Source: an uncultured Bacteroidia bacterium
GTDB lineage: Bacteria; Bacteroidota; Bacteroidia; Bacteroidales; UBA932
DNA length: 64,000 nucleotides
Direction of reading: 5' to 3'
NCBI GenBank assembly: GCA_902801205.1
Contig: CADCHE010000003.1
Location: forward strand, 62,001-126,000
Translations under genes and position numbers: made by a program
Notes under the pieces: generated by a model
What the model saw: the letters and a program-made list of their open reading frames with translations, nothing else
Databases searched by the model: none
Told to the model about the DNA's origin: nothing
Shown: piece by piece, positions 1 through 8,324 of the stretch
Layout: each line of letters opens with the position of its first letter
Numbering within the stretch: the first letter of the stretch is position 1

Positions 1-1961
1 AAGGGTACGCCGAGGAGGACGCGGCCCTGTCGGTCCGCGACGGGAAACTGACGATCCCGGTCGCCGCCGCGTACAAGAAGAAGATCCGGGGCATCGTCCA
101 CGACGCGTCCGCCACCGGGAAGACGGCGTTCGTCCAGCCCGCCGAAGTGGTGGAACTGGAGAACGAGATCGCGTCGCTGCGGGCCGACGAGGCCCGGGAG
201 ATCCAGCGGATCCTCCACGAATTCAGCGACTTCGTGCGGCCCTACATCCCCGACCTGCTCACGGCGGCCCGGTACACCGGCACCATCGACTTCCTGGTCG
301 CGAAGGCCCAGGTGGCGCTGGATTTCAAGGCCGGCATGCCGGTGCTCTCGGAGAACGGCGAACTGAACCTGCGCAAGGCGCGCCACCCGCTCCTGGAACG
401 GACCCTCGTCCGCGAGAAAAAGGAAATCGTGCCCGTCACCGTCCGGCTGACCCCGGCCAAGCACATCCTGCTCATCTCCGGGCCCAACGCGGGCGGCAAG
501 TCCGTCTGTCTCAAGACGACGGGCCTCCTCCAGTACATGTTCCAGTGGGGCATGCTCGTGCCCACCTCGGAGACGTCGGAACTGCCCGTCTTCGACCGGA
601 TCCTCGTCAGCATCGGCGACGACCAGAGCATCGAGAACGACCTGAGCACCTACAGTTCCTTCCTGGAAGACATGAAGACGATGATCCGCACGGCGGACGA
701 CCGCACGCTCATCCTGATCGACGAGTTCGGGTCGGGCACGGAACCGACGGCCGGCGGCGCCATCGCGGAAGCCATCCTCGCCGAAATGGACGCCCGGGGC
801 GTCTACGGGGTCATCACCACCCACTATACCAACCTGAAGATGTACGCTTCCGGCGAGGACTGCGGCGTCGTAAACGGCGCGATGCTCTTCGACACGGCGG
901 CCATCGCCCCGCTCTTCCAGCTGGACATCGGCCTGCCGGGCAGCTCCTTCGCGTTCGAGCTGGCCCGCAAGATGGGCCTTCCGGAGCAGCTGGTCAAGGA
1001 AGCGGAGCGCCGCGCCGGCGAAGAGTTCGTGGGCATCGAGCGCAACCTGCGCAAGATCGCCCGGAACCGCCGCGCCCTGGACGAGAAGCTCCAGCACATC
1101 AAGCATACCGACCGCACCCTGGAGACGATCACCGACAAGTACCAGAAGGAACTGGAAGGCATCAAGCAGATGCGGAAGGACATCCTCGACCAGGCCAAAA
1201 AGGAAGCGCAAGAGATCGTCAGCGGGGCCAACAAGACCGTCGAAAAGACGATCCGGACCATCCGCGAGTCGCAGGCCGAGAAAGAGAAGACCCAGGACGC
1301 CCGGCGCGAACTGCAGGACTTCGTCACCGCCCTGCAGGAGCGCAAGGAGAACGAGCAGAAGAACCGCGACGACTACATCGAGCGGAAGCTCGGGCAGCTG
1401 GCCCGCCGGCAGCAGAAAAGCGCCGCCCGCAAGGGAGCGTCCGCCGCGAAGGCGCAGGACAGCGCGGAAACCTTCCGCGACGGCCCGCTCAAGGTGGGCG
1501 AGAAGGTCCGCGTGAAGGACAACGGCATGGTGGGCGAGGTGGTGCGCGTGTCCGCCCGGACCGTCAGCGTCGCCATCGGCAACATCTACAGCCAGATGCC
1601 GCCGTCCCGCCTGGAGCGCATCTCCTCCAACGAATACAAGGCCGCCGCCAGGCCGGCCGCCAGCGCGCCCTCCGCACCGGCCGCAGACCGGAGCGGACTG
1701 CGGGAACGCCGCCTGAAGTTCTCGCCCGAACTGGACGTGCGCGGCGAGCGGGTCGGCGACGCCCTCGATATCGTCATGCACTACATCGACGACGCCCTGA
1801 TGCTCGGGATCGGCTCCGTGCGGATCATCCACGGCAAGGGAACGGGCGCCCTGCGCGACGAACTGCAGAAATACCTCCGGACGGTGCCGGGGGTCGTATC
1901 CGCCCAGGACGAACACGTCCAGCTGGGCGGTTCGGGCGTCACCGTCGTCACGTTCGAGTGA
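1..1961 (+). CDS. mutS2: MutS2 family DNA mismatch/recombination ATPase (5' end outside window)
   Basis: The reading frame is open from base 3, so the start codon and the N-terminal part lie outside the window. Visible parts in order: the end of the core domain (RDGKLTIPV, then a GIVHDASATGKT segment); Walker A GPNAGGKS (bases about 480-503); Walker B LILIDEFGSGTEPT (about 709-750); a long charged coiled coil (about 1000-1420); and a C-terminal Smr domain with LDVRG and HGKGTGALR (about 1730-1940). The Smr domain and the lack of the MutS1 mismatch-recognition domain identify MutS2. Family members bind branched DNA, or collided ribosomes in Bacillus; which applies here cannot be read from sequence. 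yraN follows after 35 bp on the same strand. Confidence 0.95.
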   Translation, partial: GYAEEDAALSVRDGKLTIPVAAAYKKKIRGIVHDASATGKTAFVQPAEVVELENEIASLRADEAREIQRILHEFSDFVRPYIPDLLTAARYTGTIDFLVAKAQVALDFKAGMPVLSENGELNLRKARHPLLERTLVREKKEIVPVTVRLTPAKHILLISGPNAGGKSVCLKTTGLLQYMFQWGMLVPTSETSELPVFDRILVSIGDDQSIENDLSTYSSFLEDMKTMIRTADDRTLILIDEFGSGTEPTAGGAIAEAILAEMDARGVYGVITTHYTNLKMYASGEDCGVVNGAMLFDTAAIAPLFQLDIGLPGSSFAFELARKMGLPEQLVKEAERRAGEEFVGIERNLRKIARNRRALDEKLQHIKHTDRTLETITDKYQKELEGIKQMRKDILDQAKKEAQEIVSGANKTVEKTIRTIRESQAEKEKTQDARRELQDFVTALQERKENEQKNRDDYIERKLGQLARRQQKSAARKGASAAKAQDSAETFRDGPLKVGEKVRVKDNGMVGEVVRVSARTVSVAIGNIYSQMPPSRLERISSNEYKAAARPAASAPSAPAADRSGLRERRLKFSPELDVRGERVGDALDIVMHYIDDALMLGIGSVRIIHGKGTGALRDELQKYLRTVPGVVSAQDEHVQLGGSGVTVVTFE

Positions 1962-1996
1962 CCCGCCGCCCGGACGCAACAACCTGACAGAGAACG

Positions 1997-2395
1997 ATGA
2001 AAGACGAAAGGAAAGGGACGCCCCGCATGCTGCTGGGGCGGAAGGGAGAGGAAGAAGCGGCCCGCTGCCTGGCCGCCCGGGGGCAGGAACTCCTGGAAAA
2101 GAACTGCCGGAAGGGACATTTGGAGATCGACCTGGTCACTTTGGACGCCGCTGGTGTACATTTTGTGGAGGTGAAGAGCCGGATGCTGCCCTGTGCCGCC
2201 CCGCCGCAGGAAGCGGTGAACCCGCGCAAGCAACAGCGGGTCGCCCGGGCGGCGGCGAGGTACCTGGCGCAGTCGAAAGACCCGCGGATCCTGCCGGACA
2301 CGGAGGTGCATTTCGACGTGGTGGCCGTCACCTTCGGCGGCGCCCGCACCGAAGTGGAGGTGTTCCCGGACGCTTTCTACCCGATATATTGTTGA
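1997..2395 (+). CDS. yraN: YraN/UPF0102 family endonuclease-like protein
   Basis: 132 aa, normal for the family. The signature of the restriction-endonuclease-like fold is present: GRKGEEEAARCL near residue 15, then EIDLV and HFVEVKSR, which supply the D...ExK catalytic-type residues. The usual GEIDL reads HLEIDL here. Members are conserved small proteins with a predicted nuclease fold and a poorly defined role. It lies 35 bp downstream of mutS2 and is probably co-transcribed. The ATG at 1997 leaves the conserved GxxGE motif about 14 residues in, as usual. Confidence 0.88.
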   Translation: MKDERKGTPRMLLGRKGEEEAARCLAARGQELLEKNCRKGHLEIDLVTLDAAGVHFVEVKSRMLPCAAPPQEAVNPRKQQRVARAAARYLAQSKDPRILPDTEVHFDVVAVTFGGARTEVEVFPDAFYPIYC

Positions 2396-2417
2396 GCCAC
2401 ATAATTGTCAACATAAC

Positions 2418-3512
2418 ATGAAAGATCATCGATACTGCATCATCATGGCCGGCGGCGCGGGCAACAATCTCTGGCCCGTCTGCCGGGAATCCCGGCCCAA
2501 ACCCTTCATGGACGTCGCCCTGGCCGGGCGGACCTTTCTGGAAATGACCTACGACCGTTTCCGGAAGATCCTGCCGGCGGAGAACATCCTCGTCGTGACC
2601 CACACCCGGCTCGCCCCCCTGGTGCGGGAGCAGCTGCCTTCGCTGCCGGAGAGGAACCTGCTCGAGGAGCCCTACAGCCGCGGCACGGCGCCCTGCATCA
2701 CCCTGGCCAACAGCCACATCCTGCACCGCGACAAGGACGCCGTCATCACGGTGACGCCCGCCGACCACATCATCGCCGACGAAACCCTCTTCGCCAGGAC
2801 GATGGACGCCGCCATCTCGTACGCCGCGGAGCACGACGTGCTGATGACCCTGGGCATCCTGCCCACGCACCCGTCCGCCAGCTACGGCTACATCCAGGCG
2901 AAACGCGCGGAAGGTTCGGAAGGCACCGACGCCCCGATGAAGGTGAAGACGTTCACCGAAAAGCCCGACGAGGCCCTTGCCAAGGTCTTCCTCGGAAGCG
3001 GCGAGTTCTTCTGGAATTCAGGTATTTACGTTTGGAAAGCCTCCGTCATCCGCAAGGAGATCAACCACTACATGCCCGCCCTCGCCGACCTGTTCCGGGG
3101 CTGGGAAGAAGTGATCGAGACGCCGCGGGAGACCGAATTCATGCAGCGCGCCTACGCGGAATGCCCGAAGATCTCGATCGACTACGGCGTGATGGAGAAG
3201 ACCGACATCGCCTGGCTCTATCCCGGCCGGTTCGGCTGGTCCGACATCGACAGCTGGGAAGGGATGTTCCGCCAGATCGCCGACAAGGACGCCAGCGGGA
3301 ACGCCGCCAACACCCGGCGCATCCTCGCCCGAGACCTCAACGGGTGTCTGGTGATCGCGAAGGACAAACGGAAGCTCTACGCGCTCAAGGGGTTGGAAGA
3401 CTTCCTGGTCATCGACACGGACGACGCCCTGCTGGTGTGTCCGCGCGACGAGAAATCGTTCAAGGACCTGGTTTCCGGCCTCGGCATGCCGGAATACGAA
3501 GCCGACCGCTGA
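2418..3512 (+). CDS. Mannose-1-phosphate guanylyltransferase-like nucleotidyltransferase
   Basis: 364 aa, a single nucleotidyltransferase domain without the C-terminal isomerase domain of fused ManC/AlgA proteins. The N-terminal substrate loop reads IMAGGAGNNLWPVCRESRPK. Downstream are the VTPADHII metal/nucleotide segment, FTEKPDEA (sugar-phosphate contact) and WNSGIYVWKAS, all typical of GDP-mannose pyrophosphorylases, which make GDP-mannose from GTP and mannose-1-phosphate. In the usual GxGxRxWP motif the Arg, which contacts the triphosphate, is Asn here (GNNLWP), so activity is not certain. It starts 22 bp after yraN and ends 2 bp from convergent nhaA. A different NDP-sugar specificity is possible. 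Confidence 0.82.
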   Translation: MKDHRYCIIMAGGAGNNLWPVCRESRPKPFMDVALAGRTFLEMTYDRFRKILPAENILVVTHTRLAPLVREQLPSLPERNLLEEPYSRGTAPCITLANSHILHRDKDAVITVTPADHIIADETLFARTMDAAISYAAEHDVLMTLGILPTHPSASYGYIQAKRAEGSEGTDAPMKVKTFTEKPDEALAKVFLGSGEFFWNSGIYVWKASVIRKEINHYMPALADLFRGWEEVIETPRETEFMQRAYAECPKISIDYGVMEKTDIAWLYPGRFGWSDIDSWEGMFRQIADKDASGNAANTRRILARDLNGCLVIAKDKRKLYALKGLEDFLVIDTDDALLVCPRDEKSFKDLVSGLGMPEYEADR

Positions 3513-3514
3513 CC

Positions 3515-4921
3515 CTATTTCCGGGACAGCTTGTGGACGAGGGTGATCAGCAGCGAGCCCAGCAGGCCCGCGCAGAGCGACCCCATCAGCACCGCCACCT
3601 TGCCCATGTCGCGCAGCCGCGCCGTCACCTCCGGCAACTGGTCGCCGAAGGAGAGCGTGTCCACGAAAATCGACATCGTGAAACCGATACCGCCCAGGCA
3701 GGCCACCGCGAAGAGCATCTTCCAGGTGGCCCCGGAAGGCATTTCGCCGGCGTGCGTCCTGACGGCCAGGAAACTGGCGAGGGTGATGCCCAGCGGCTTG
3801 CCCAGCAGCAGGCCGAGGAAGATACCCATGCTCACGCTGCCCACTTCGGGCGCATAGTGGAACACGTTGAAGTAGGAGAGGTCCGGGATCTCGACCCCCG
3901 CGTTCGCCAGGGCGAAGAGCGGCATGATCAGGAAGTTCACCCAGGGACCGAGCGCGTGCTCCAGCCGGTAGGACATGCCCATCGATCCGTCGGAGATGGC
4001 GGACAGCTTGCGCAGGAAGTGGCGCTGCGGCCCGTTCGGGAAGCCGCCCGACGAGGAGGCGATGCCCGCATATTCATCCATCCGATTGAGGTACTGCACG
4101 CTCCGGTGCCGGAAATAGGACTCGTTGTAGCGCGGGGCCATCGGCACGAGGAAGGCCATCACCACGCCGGACATCGTGGAATGGATGCCGGCATAGTAGA
4201 AGAGCCCCCAGATGATGATCCACGGCACCACGTAATTGAACACGTGTTTCTCGCCGAGCCGGTTGATGAGCAGGCCGATGACGATGAGCAGCACGGCGAT
4301 GCCCAGCAGGACGAAATTGATGTGCCCGCCGTAGAAGAGCGCGACGACCAGGATGGCGATGAGGTCGTCGGCGATGGCCAGGGCTGTCAAAAAGACCTTC
4401 AGCGACACGGGGACCCGGTCTCCGAGGATGGAGAGGATGCCGACGGCGAAGGCGATGTCGGTGGCGGTGGGGATGCCCCAGCCGGACGCCGCGACGGTGC
4501 CGTGGTTGACCAGCGTGTAGATCAGGGCCGGCACGGCCACGCCGCCGAAAGCGGCGATGACCGGCATCAGCGCCTTGCGCAGGCTGGACAGTTCTCCGTG
4601 CTTCATCTCGCGCCGGATTTCCAGGCCGACGGTGAAGAAGAACACCGTCATCAGGATGTCGTTGATGAAGCTTTCCACGGTCATGCCCCGCGGGAAGAAG
4701 ATTTCCCTGCCGCCGGGCAGACGCAGGTAGAAGGCCAGGTCCGTCTCCAGCAGGCTGTGGTAGAAATGTTTGGTGAAGGGCAGGTTGGCCAGCAGCATGG
4801 CGATGACCACGCAGGACAGGAGAATGACGCCCTGGGCCCAGGGCTGGTGCTTGAACTGGTTTCTTCTGTGGTCGAAATTCCGTATTCCCTTGTTCCAGGT
4901 ATAAATCGGAAAGAGTCTCAT
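3515..4921 (-). CDS. nhaA: Na+/H+ antiporter NhaA
   Basis: 468 aa, longer than the roughly 390 aa E. coli protein. Many hydrophobic segments. The core motif ALAIADDLIAILVVA carries the two adjacent Asp residues that bind Na+/H+ in NhaA. GWGIPTATDIAFAVGIL and GIGFTMSIFVDTLSF are also family hallmarks. The extra length is partly a hydrophilic insertion of about 70 residues between helices (around NESYFRHRSVQYLNRMDEYA), seen in many Bacteroidota NhaA. The family exports Na+ in exchange for protons at the inner membrane. It is convergent with the upstream sugar nucleotidyltransferase (2 bp gap) and follows ahcY after 27 bp on the same strand. Confidence 0.94.
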   Translation of the reverse strand: MRLFPIYTWNKGIRNFDHRRNQFKHQPWAQGVILLSCVVIAMLLANLPFTKHFYHSLLETDLAFYLRLPGGREIFFPRGMTVESFINDILMTVFFFTVGLEIRREMKHGELSSLRKALMPVIAAFGGVAVPALIYTLVNHGTVAASGWGIPTATDIAFAVGILSILGDRVPVSLKVFLTALAIADDLIAILVVALFYGGHINFVLLGIAVLLIVIGLLINRLGEKHVFNYVVPWIIIWGLFYYAGIHSTMSGVVMAFLVPMAPRYNESYFRHRSVQYLNRMDEYAGIASSSGGFPNGPQRHFLRKLSAISDGSMGMSYRLEHALGPWVNFLIMPLFALANAGVEIPDLSYFNVFHYAPEVGSVSMGIFLGLLLGKPLGITLASFLAVRTHAGEMPSGATWKMLFAVACLGGIGFTMSIFVDTLSFGDQLPEVTARLRDMGKVAVLMGSLCAGLLGSLLITLVHKLSRK

Positions 4922-4948
4922 ATCTTGTCTAAGTCCTTGATTTGTCCG

Positions 4949-6208
4949 CTAGGCGAGCGGGCCGTACAAATATTCCCGCTGGGCGGGCGTGAGGGTGTCG
5001 ATGCGGATTCCTCGGATCGAAAGCAGCCGGCGGGCCACCGCCTCGTCGATTTCGCGGGGGACCGGGTGGAGCATCTGCCCGGCCGTACGGGGCAGGCTGC
5101 CCTGGCGTTGCACCAGGTAGCGGGCGCTGAGCGCCTGGATGGCGAACGACATGTCCATGATCTCGGCCGGGTGGCCGTCGCCGGCCGCCAGGTTGACGAG
5201 GCGGCCTTCCGCCAGGATGTAGACCGTCTTGCCGGACGGCAGTTCGAACGCCTCGATGCCCGCGCGGGCCGGACGGCAGCGCACGGCCATCTTGCGGAGC
5301 TTCGCGACGGCGACCTCGCACTCGAAGTGACCGGCGTTGCAGCAGATGGCGCCGTCTTTCATCTTCAGGAAATGCGGCTCCGTGACCACGTCTTCGCAGC
5401 CCGTTACGGTGATGAACAGGTCGCCCAGCGGCGCGGCTTCCTCCATCGTCATCACGGAGAAGCCGTCCATCGCCGCCTCCAGGGCCCGGACGGGATCGAT
5501 TTCCGTTACGATCACCTTGGCGCCGAGGCCCTTGGCGCGCATGGCCACGCCCTTGCCGCACCAGCCGTAGCCGGCCACGACGACATATTTCCCCGCCACG
5601 ATCAGGTTCGTGGTCCGGTTGATGCCGTCCCAGACGCTCTGGCCGGTGCCGTACCGGTTGTCGAAAAGGTGCTTGCAGTCGGCGTCGTTGACCAGCATCA
5701 TCGGGAAGCGGAGCGTGCCGGCGGCATCCATCTTCCGCAGGCGCAGGATCCCGGTCGTGGTCTCCTCGCAGCCGCCGATGACACCGCCCGTCAGCGCCGG
5801 GAATTCCGCGTGCAGGGTGGAGACGAGGTCGCCGCCGTCGTCGATGATCACCTGCGGACCGGCCTCGAGGACCCGGCGGATGCCCCGCGCATATTCCTCG
5901 GGCGTGGCCCCGTGCACGGCGAAGACGTGCAGCCCCTCGTGCACGAGGGCGGCCGCCACGTCATCCTGGGTCGACAGGGGGTTGCTTCCGGTCACGTACA
6001 TGTCGGCCCCGCCGGCGGCGAGCACTTCGCACAGCCGGGCGGTCTTGGCTTCCAGATGGACGGAAAGGGCGATCCGCAGCCCCCGGAAGGGCTGCGTCCG
6101 CGTAAATTCCTCGCAGATGTCCGACAGCAGCGGCATATGGCGCCGCACCCAGTCGATTTTCAACGCGCCGCTCTCCCAGAGCGCGGCGTCGCGTATTTCA
6201 CTGTTCAT
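4949..6208 (-). CDS. ahcY: Adenosylhomocysteinase (S-adenosylhomocysteine hydrolase)
   Basis: 419 aa, full length. Hydrolyses S-adenosylhomocysteine to adenosine and homocysteine, relieving product inhibition of methyltransferases. Visible: the NAD-binding motif VVAGYGWCGKGVA with TEIDP at the end of the second strand, the TGSNPLSTQDDVAAAL substrate segment, CNAGHFE, and a C-terminal tyrosine-containing tail (QREYLYGPLA) like the KADHYRY-type tail of the family. The start ATG at 6208 lies about 30 bp from a minus-strand -7 box, back to back with the fabG promoter. Confidence 0.96.
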   Translation of the reverse strand: MNSEIRDAALWESGALKIDWVRRHMPLLSDICEEFTRTQPFRGLRIALSVHLEAKTARLCEVLAAGGADMYVTGSNPLSTQDDVAAALVHEGLHVFAVHGATPEEYARGIRRVLEAGPQVIIDDGGDLVSTLHAEFPALTGGVIGGCEETTTGILRLRKMDAAGTLRFPMMLVNDADCKHLFDNRYGTGQSVWDGINRTTNLIVAGKYVVVAGYGWCGKGVAMRAKGLGAKVIVTEIDPVRALEAAMDGFSVMTMEEAAPLGDLFITVTGCEDVVTEPHFLKMKDGAICCNAGHFECEVAVAKLRKMAVRCRPARAGIEAFELPSGKTVYILAEGRLVNLAAGDGHPAEIMDMSFAIQALSARYLVQRQGSLPRTAGQMLHPVPREIDEAVARRLLSIRGIRIDTLTPAQREYLYGPLA

Positions 6209-6234
6209 TGTCGTTGCGTTTCATTGGATTAGGG

Positions 6235-6265
6235 TTGCAAAGATAGGGAAATAATCGTAATTTTG
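6235..6265 (+). promoter_or_regulatory. fabG promoter (TTG-N20-TAATTTTG)
   Basis: TTG at 6235-6237 and TAATTTTG at 6258-6265 with a 20-bp spacer match the Bacteroidota primary-sigma promoter. The fabG start is at 6289. The site overlaps the divergent ahcY -7 box, so the two promoters may compete for polymerase. Confidence 0.7.
6238..6245 (-). promoter_or_regulatory. -7 box of the ahcY promoter
   Basis: Read on the minus strand the bases are TATCTTTG, an exact match to the Bacteroidota -7 consensus TAnnTTTG, about 30 bp before the ahcY start. I see no TTG at the ideal -33 spacing, so the call rests on the -7 box and context. Confidence 0.55.
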
Positions 6266-6288
6266 CCGGACTCAAAAATAAATTTAAC

Positions 6289-7035
6289 ATGGGACTTCTG
6301 GAAGGAAAAGTCGCCCTCGTCACGGGCGCAGCAAGAGGAATCGGCAAGGCCATCGCCATGAGATTTGCGTCGGAAGGCGCTGACATCGCATTCACGGACC
6401 TTGTCATCAACGAAGTAGGAGAACAGACCATCAAGGATATCGAGGCCTTTGGGCACAAGGTGAAGGGCTATGCCTCCAACGCCGCCGACTTCGAGCAGAC
6501 ACACGCCGTCGTGGAGCAGATCGTCAAGGATTTCGGCCGCATCGACATCCTCGTCAACAACGCCGGTATCACCAAGGACGGCCTGATGCTCCGGATGACC
6601 GAAGCGCAGTGGGATGCCGTGATCGGTGTCAACCTCAAATCCGCCTTCAACTTCATCCACGCCGTCACGCCGCAGATGGCCCGCCAGCGCGGGGGCAGCA
6701 TCATCAACATGTCCTCCGTCGTAGGTGTCTCCGGCAACGCCGGACAGTGCAACTATTCGGCATCGAAGGCCGGCATGATCGGTCTGGCCAAGTCGATCGC
6801 CAAGGAGATGGGCCCGCGCGGCATCCGTGCCAACTGCATCGCCCCCGGCTTCATCATCTCCGACATGACGAACGCCCTGCCGGACGATGTCCGCGAGGCC
6901 TGGGTGAAGCAGATTCCCCTCCGCAGGGGCGGTACGCCGGAAGACGTGGCCGGTGTGGCCGTCTTCCTGGCCAGCGACCTCTCTGCCTATGTCAGCGGAC
7001 AGGTCATCCACTGCTGCGGTGCGATGAATTGCTAG
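6289..7035 (+). CDS. fabG: 3-oxoacyl-[acyl-carrier-protein] reductase FabG
   Basis: 248 aa short-chain dehydrogenase/reductase. NADPH-binding motif VTGAARGIGKA near residue 12, NNAG at residue 89 or so, catalytic Ser in INMSSVVG and YSASKAG carrying the Tyr-Lys pair near residue 150. These match FabG, which reduces 3-oxoacyl-ACP in fatty-acid elongation. The C-terminus SGQVIHCCGAMNC differs from the common GQxxxVDGGM ending but is in the same place. It stands alone, with its own promoter and a strong hairpin downstream. Other SDR substrates cannot be excluded, but length and motif spacing favour FabG. Confidence 0.9.
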   Translation: MGLLEGKVALVTGAARGIGKAIAMRFASEGADIAFTDLVINEVGEQTIKDIEAFGHKVKGYASNAADFEQTHAVVEQIVKDFGRIDILVNNAGITKDGLMLRMTEAQWDAVIGVNLKSAFNFIHAVTPQMARQRGGSIINMSSVVGVSGNAGQCNYSASKAGMIGLAKSIAKEMGPRGIRANCIAPGFIISDMTNALPDDVREAWVKQIPLRRGGTPEDVAGVAVFLASDLSAYVSGQVIHCCGAMNC

Positions 7036-7061
7036 CGCCGTACGCGCAGAGCGCTACGAAA

Positions 7062-7110
7062 GGAAACAGCCCCGGTCATCCGTCGCGGATGCTCGGGGCT
7101 GATTTCCTTT
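7062..7110 (+). terminator. Hairpin terminator of fabG
   Basis: A long nested stem: GGAAA-CAGCCCCG (7062-7074) pairs with CGGGGCTG-ATTTCC (7094-7107), enclosing a second perfect stem CATCCG-tcg-CGGATG (7077-7091). A short T-rich tract follows. It lies 27 bp after the fabG stop. It reads about equally well on the minus strand. Confidence 0.65.
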
Positions 7111-7147
7111 CTCTTCCCAGACGATTTCTCTTCAGAGGGGCGGATAC

Positions 7148-7262
7148 AAAAAAATGAGAATCGACGCATCCCGCGCGGACTCTCACTCTAACCACATAAT
7201 TAATAACACTAAAACTAATAACCAATAGGTTGATAGGGGAGAGAACCTCCTTGCTCAACCCG
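7148..7262 (-). ncRNA. Probable small RNA gene, about 115 nt, own promoter and intrinsic terminator
   Basis: On the minus strand a full promoter (7297-7267) is followed by about 115 bp with no credible ORF. An intrinsic terminator comes next: stem arms at 7185-7173 and 7167-7155 (13 positions, one mismatch, 5-nt loop), then seven Ts at 7154-7148. Within the RNA, GGTTGA (7260-7255) pairs with TCAACC (7233-7228) around an inner GGAG/CTCC hairpin, and CUCUC near the 5' side can pair with GAGAG near the 3' side to give a rod. No minus-strand gene lies directly downstream, so it is not an obvious leader. The rod-like fold and length recall 6S-type RNAs of Bacteroidota, but I cannot assign it. Confidence 0.68.
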
Positions 7263-7266
7263 GGTA

Positions 7267-7297
7267 CAAAGATAGGGTATTGTTTTATTAAAAACAA
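7267..7297 (-). promoter_or_regulatory. Promoter of the small RNA (TTG-N20-TATCTTTG)
   Basis: On the minus strand, TTG at 7297-7295 and TATCTTTG at 7274-7267 with a 20-bp spacer exactly match the Bacteroidota promoter consensus. Predicted start of transcription is near 7261. Confidence 0.72.
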
Positions 7298-7542
7298 GAA
7301 AATTTTAGAAAAATTTTTTAAAAAATATTTCTATTTCGATTTATCATATTGTGTATCAATAATATAAACAGTTAAATAGTCTTTTTTTTAATTTTAATAG
7401 ATGCGCTGTTCAGCACAGTGTAACGGCCATAAGAATCGTTTAATAAAAAAGATAGCAGGATTTCTGTTACGATTTTTACCAATAAGAAAGAAATTGATTA
7501 CGAAAAGAAAGATTCTTATTAAAATTTCTTTCCTTCCTGGAA
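7298..7542. other. AT-rich gene-free stretch between comF and the small RNA
   Basis: About 245 bp that are strikingly AT-rich (long A and T runs) in a GC-rich chromosome. I see no credible ORF, no tRNA fold and no DnaA-box cluster. It lies downstream of comF and upstream of the small-RNA promoter, so it may act as an UP-like element for that promoter or as a loose comF 3' region. Confidence 0.6.
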
Positions 7543-8298
7543 TCACGTCACACAGGCCAGTGTGGCAATGCTGATCCGAACCTCCGGCCCGCAGGCACTC
7601 CGCAAGGCGCGGTAACAGGCATACAGCGTCGCACCGGTCGTGAAAACATCGTCCACCAAAAGGATGTGCCGTACTCCCGCCGGCAGACGGACCCCGCGCC
7701 GCAGCCGGAAGGCCGTCCGAACGTTGGCCGCACGCTCCTCCGGCGTCAGACGGGTCTGCGAGGCCGTCCGGCGCGACCGGACCAGCAGATGCGGCCGGAC
7801 CTGCACGCCAAGCCGTCCGCCCAGCACGGAAGCAATCACGGCTGCCTGGTTGTAGCCGCGCGAAAGGTGCCGGAAGGCATGCAGCGGAACAGGAACGACC
7901 AGGTCGACGCCGGCGTACCATGCCGATGCAGCAAGGTCGTCGGCCAGCAGCCCGGAAAGGAACCGGCCGGACGACAGGTCGGCATGGTATTTCAGCCGCT
8001 GCGTCAGGCGGTTGTACCCGCCTTCGCCCCGATAATAGAACAGGGCGGTGCAGCGTACGTAAGGCGGGATCGGAACCCCGTCGGGAAGATCGGCCTGCAG
8101 GAGGGCGTTGAACCGGTCGGCCATGCCGTTGCGGGATTGGAAGGCATAGCCTGTACGGGGGAGGTCCGCGAGGCAAAACAGGCACAGATGCCGCTCGAAG
8201 AGGGCGAGCGGACGGCCGCAGGCGATACAGAGGCGTGGCAGGAACAAGTCCAGCAACGCTGTGGCGGTTCGCGCCACATCAGCATGGAAGTTCTTCAT
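7543..8298 (-). CDS. comF: ComF family phosphoribosyltransferase-like protein
   Basis: 251 aa. An N-terminal zinc-ribbon (CIACG ... CLFC, residues about 23-45) and a C-terminal type I phosphoribosyltransferase domain with the PRPP loop LLVDDVFTTGATL near residue 215. RGYNQA around residue 145 is another ComFC hallmark. ComF proteins act in natural transformation in some bacteria, and in Bacteroidota they occur as a single conserved gene. It follows the PEP-swivel gene by 26 bp on the same strand and ends at the edge of the AT-rich gap. Confidence 0.88.
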   Translation of the reverse strand: MKNFHADVARTATALLDLFLPRLCIACGRPLALFERHLCLFCLADLPRTGYAFQSRNGMADRFNALLQADLPDGVPIPPYVRCTALFYYRGEGGYNRLTQRLKYHADLSSGRFLSGLLADDLAASAWYAGVDLVVPVPLHAFRHLSRGYNQAAVIASVLGGRLGVQVRPHLLVRSRRTASQTRLTPEERAANVRTAFRLRRGVRLPAGVRHILLVDDVFTTGATLYACYRALRSACGPEVRISIATLACVT

Positions 8299-8324
8299 AG
8301 TCGGGTCCTTGCGAGGACCGTGGG

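Noticed and set aside
4235..4255. GAACACGTGTTTC near 4240 as a third parS site
   Set aside because: The core is ACACGTGT and flanks do not match TGTTnCACGTGnAACA; it is inside nhaA and probably chance.
3032..6232. Open reading frame of over 1000 codons on the plus strand, across the 3' end of the sugar nucleotidyltransferase and opposite nhaA and ahcY
   Set aside because: It is low-complexity (Arg, Gly, His and Ala rich), antisense to two well-conserved genes, and matches no family; it is a shadow of high-GC coding.
7298..7542. AT-rich gap considered as a second origin or phage/attachment site
   Set aside because: No DnaA-box cluster, integrase, direct repeats or tRNA were found; base composition alone is not enough.
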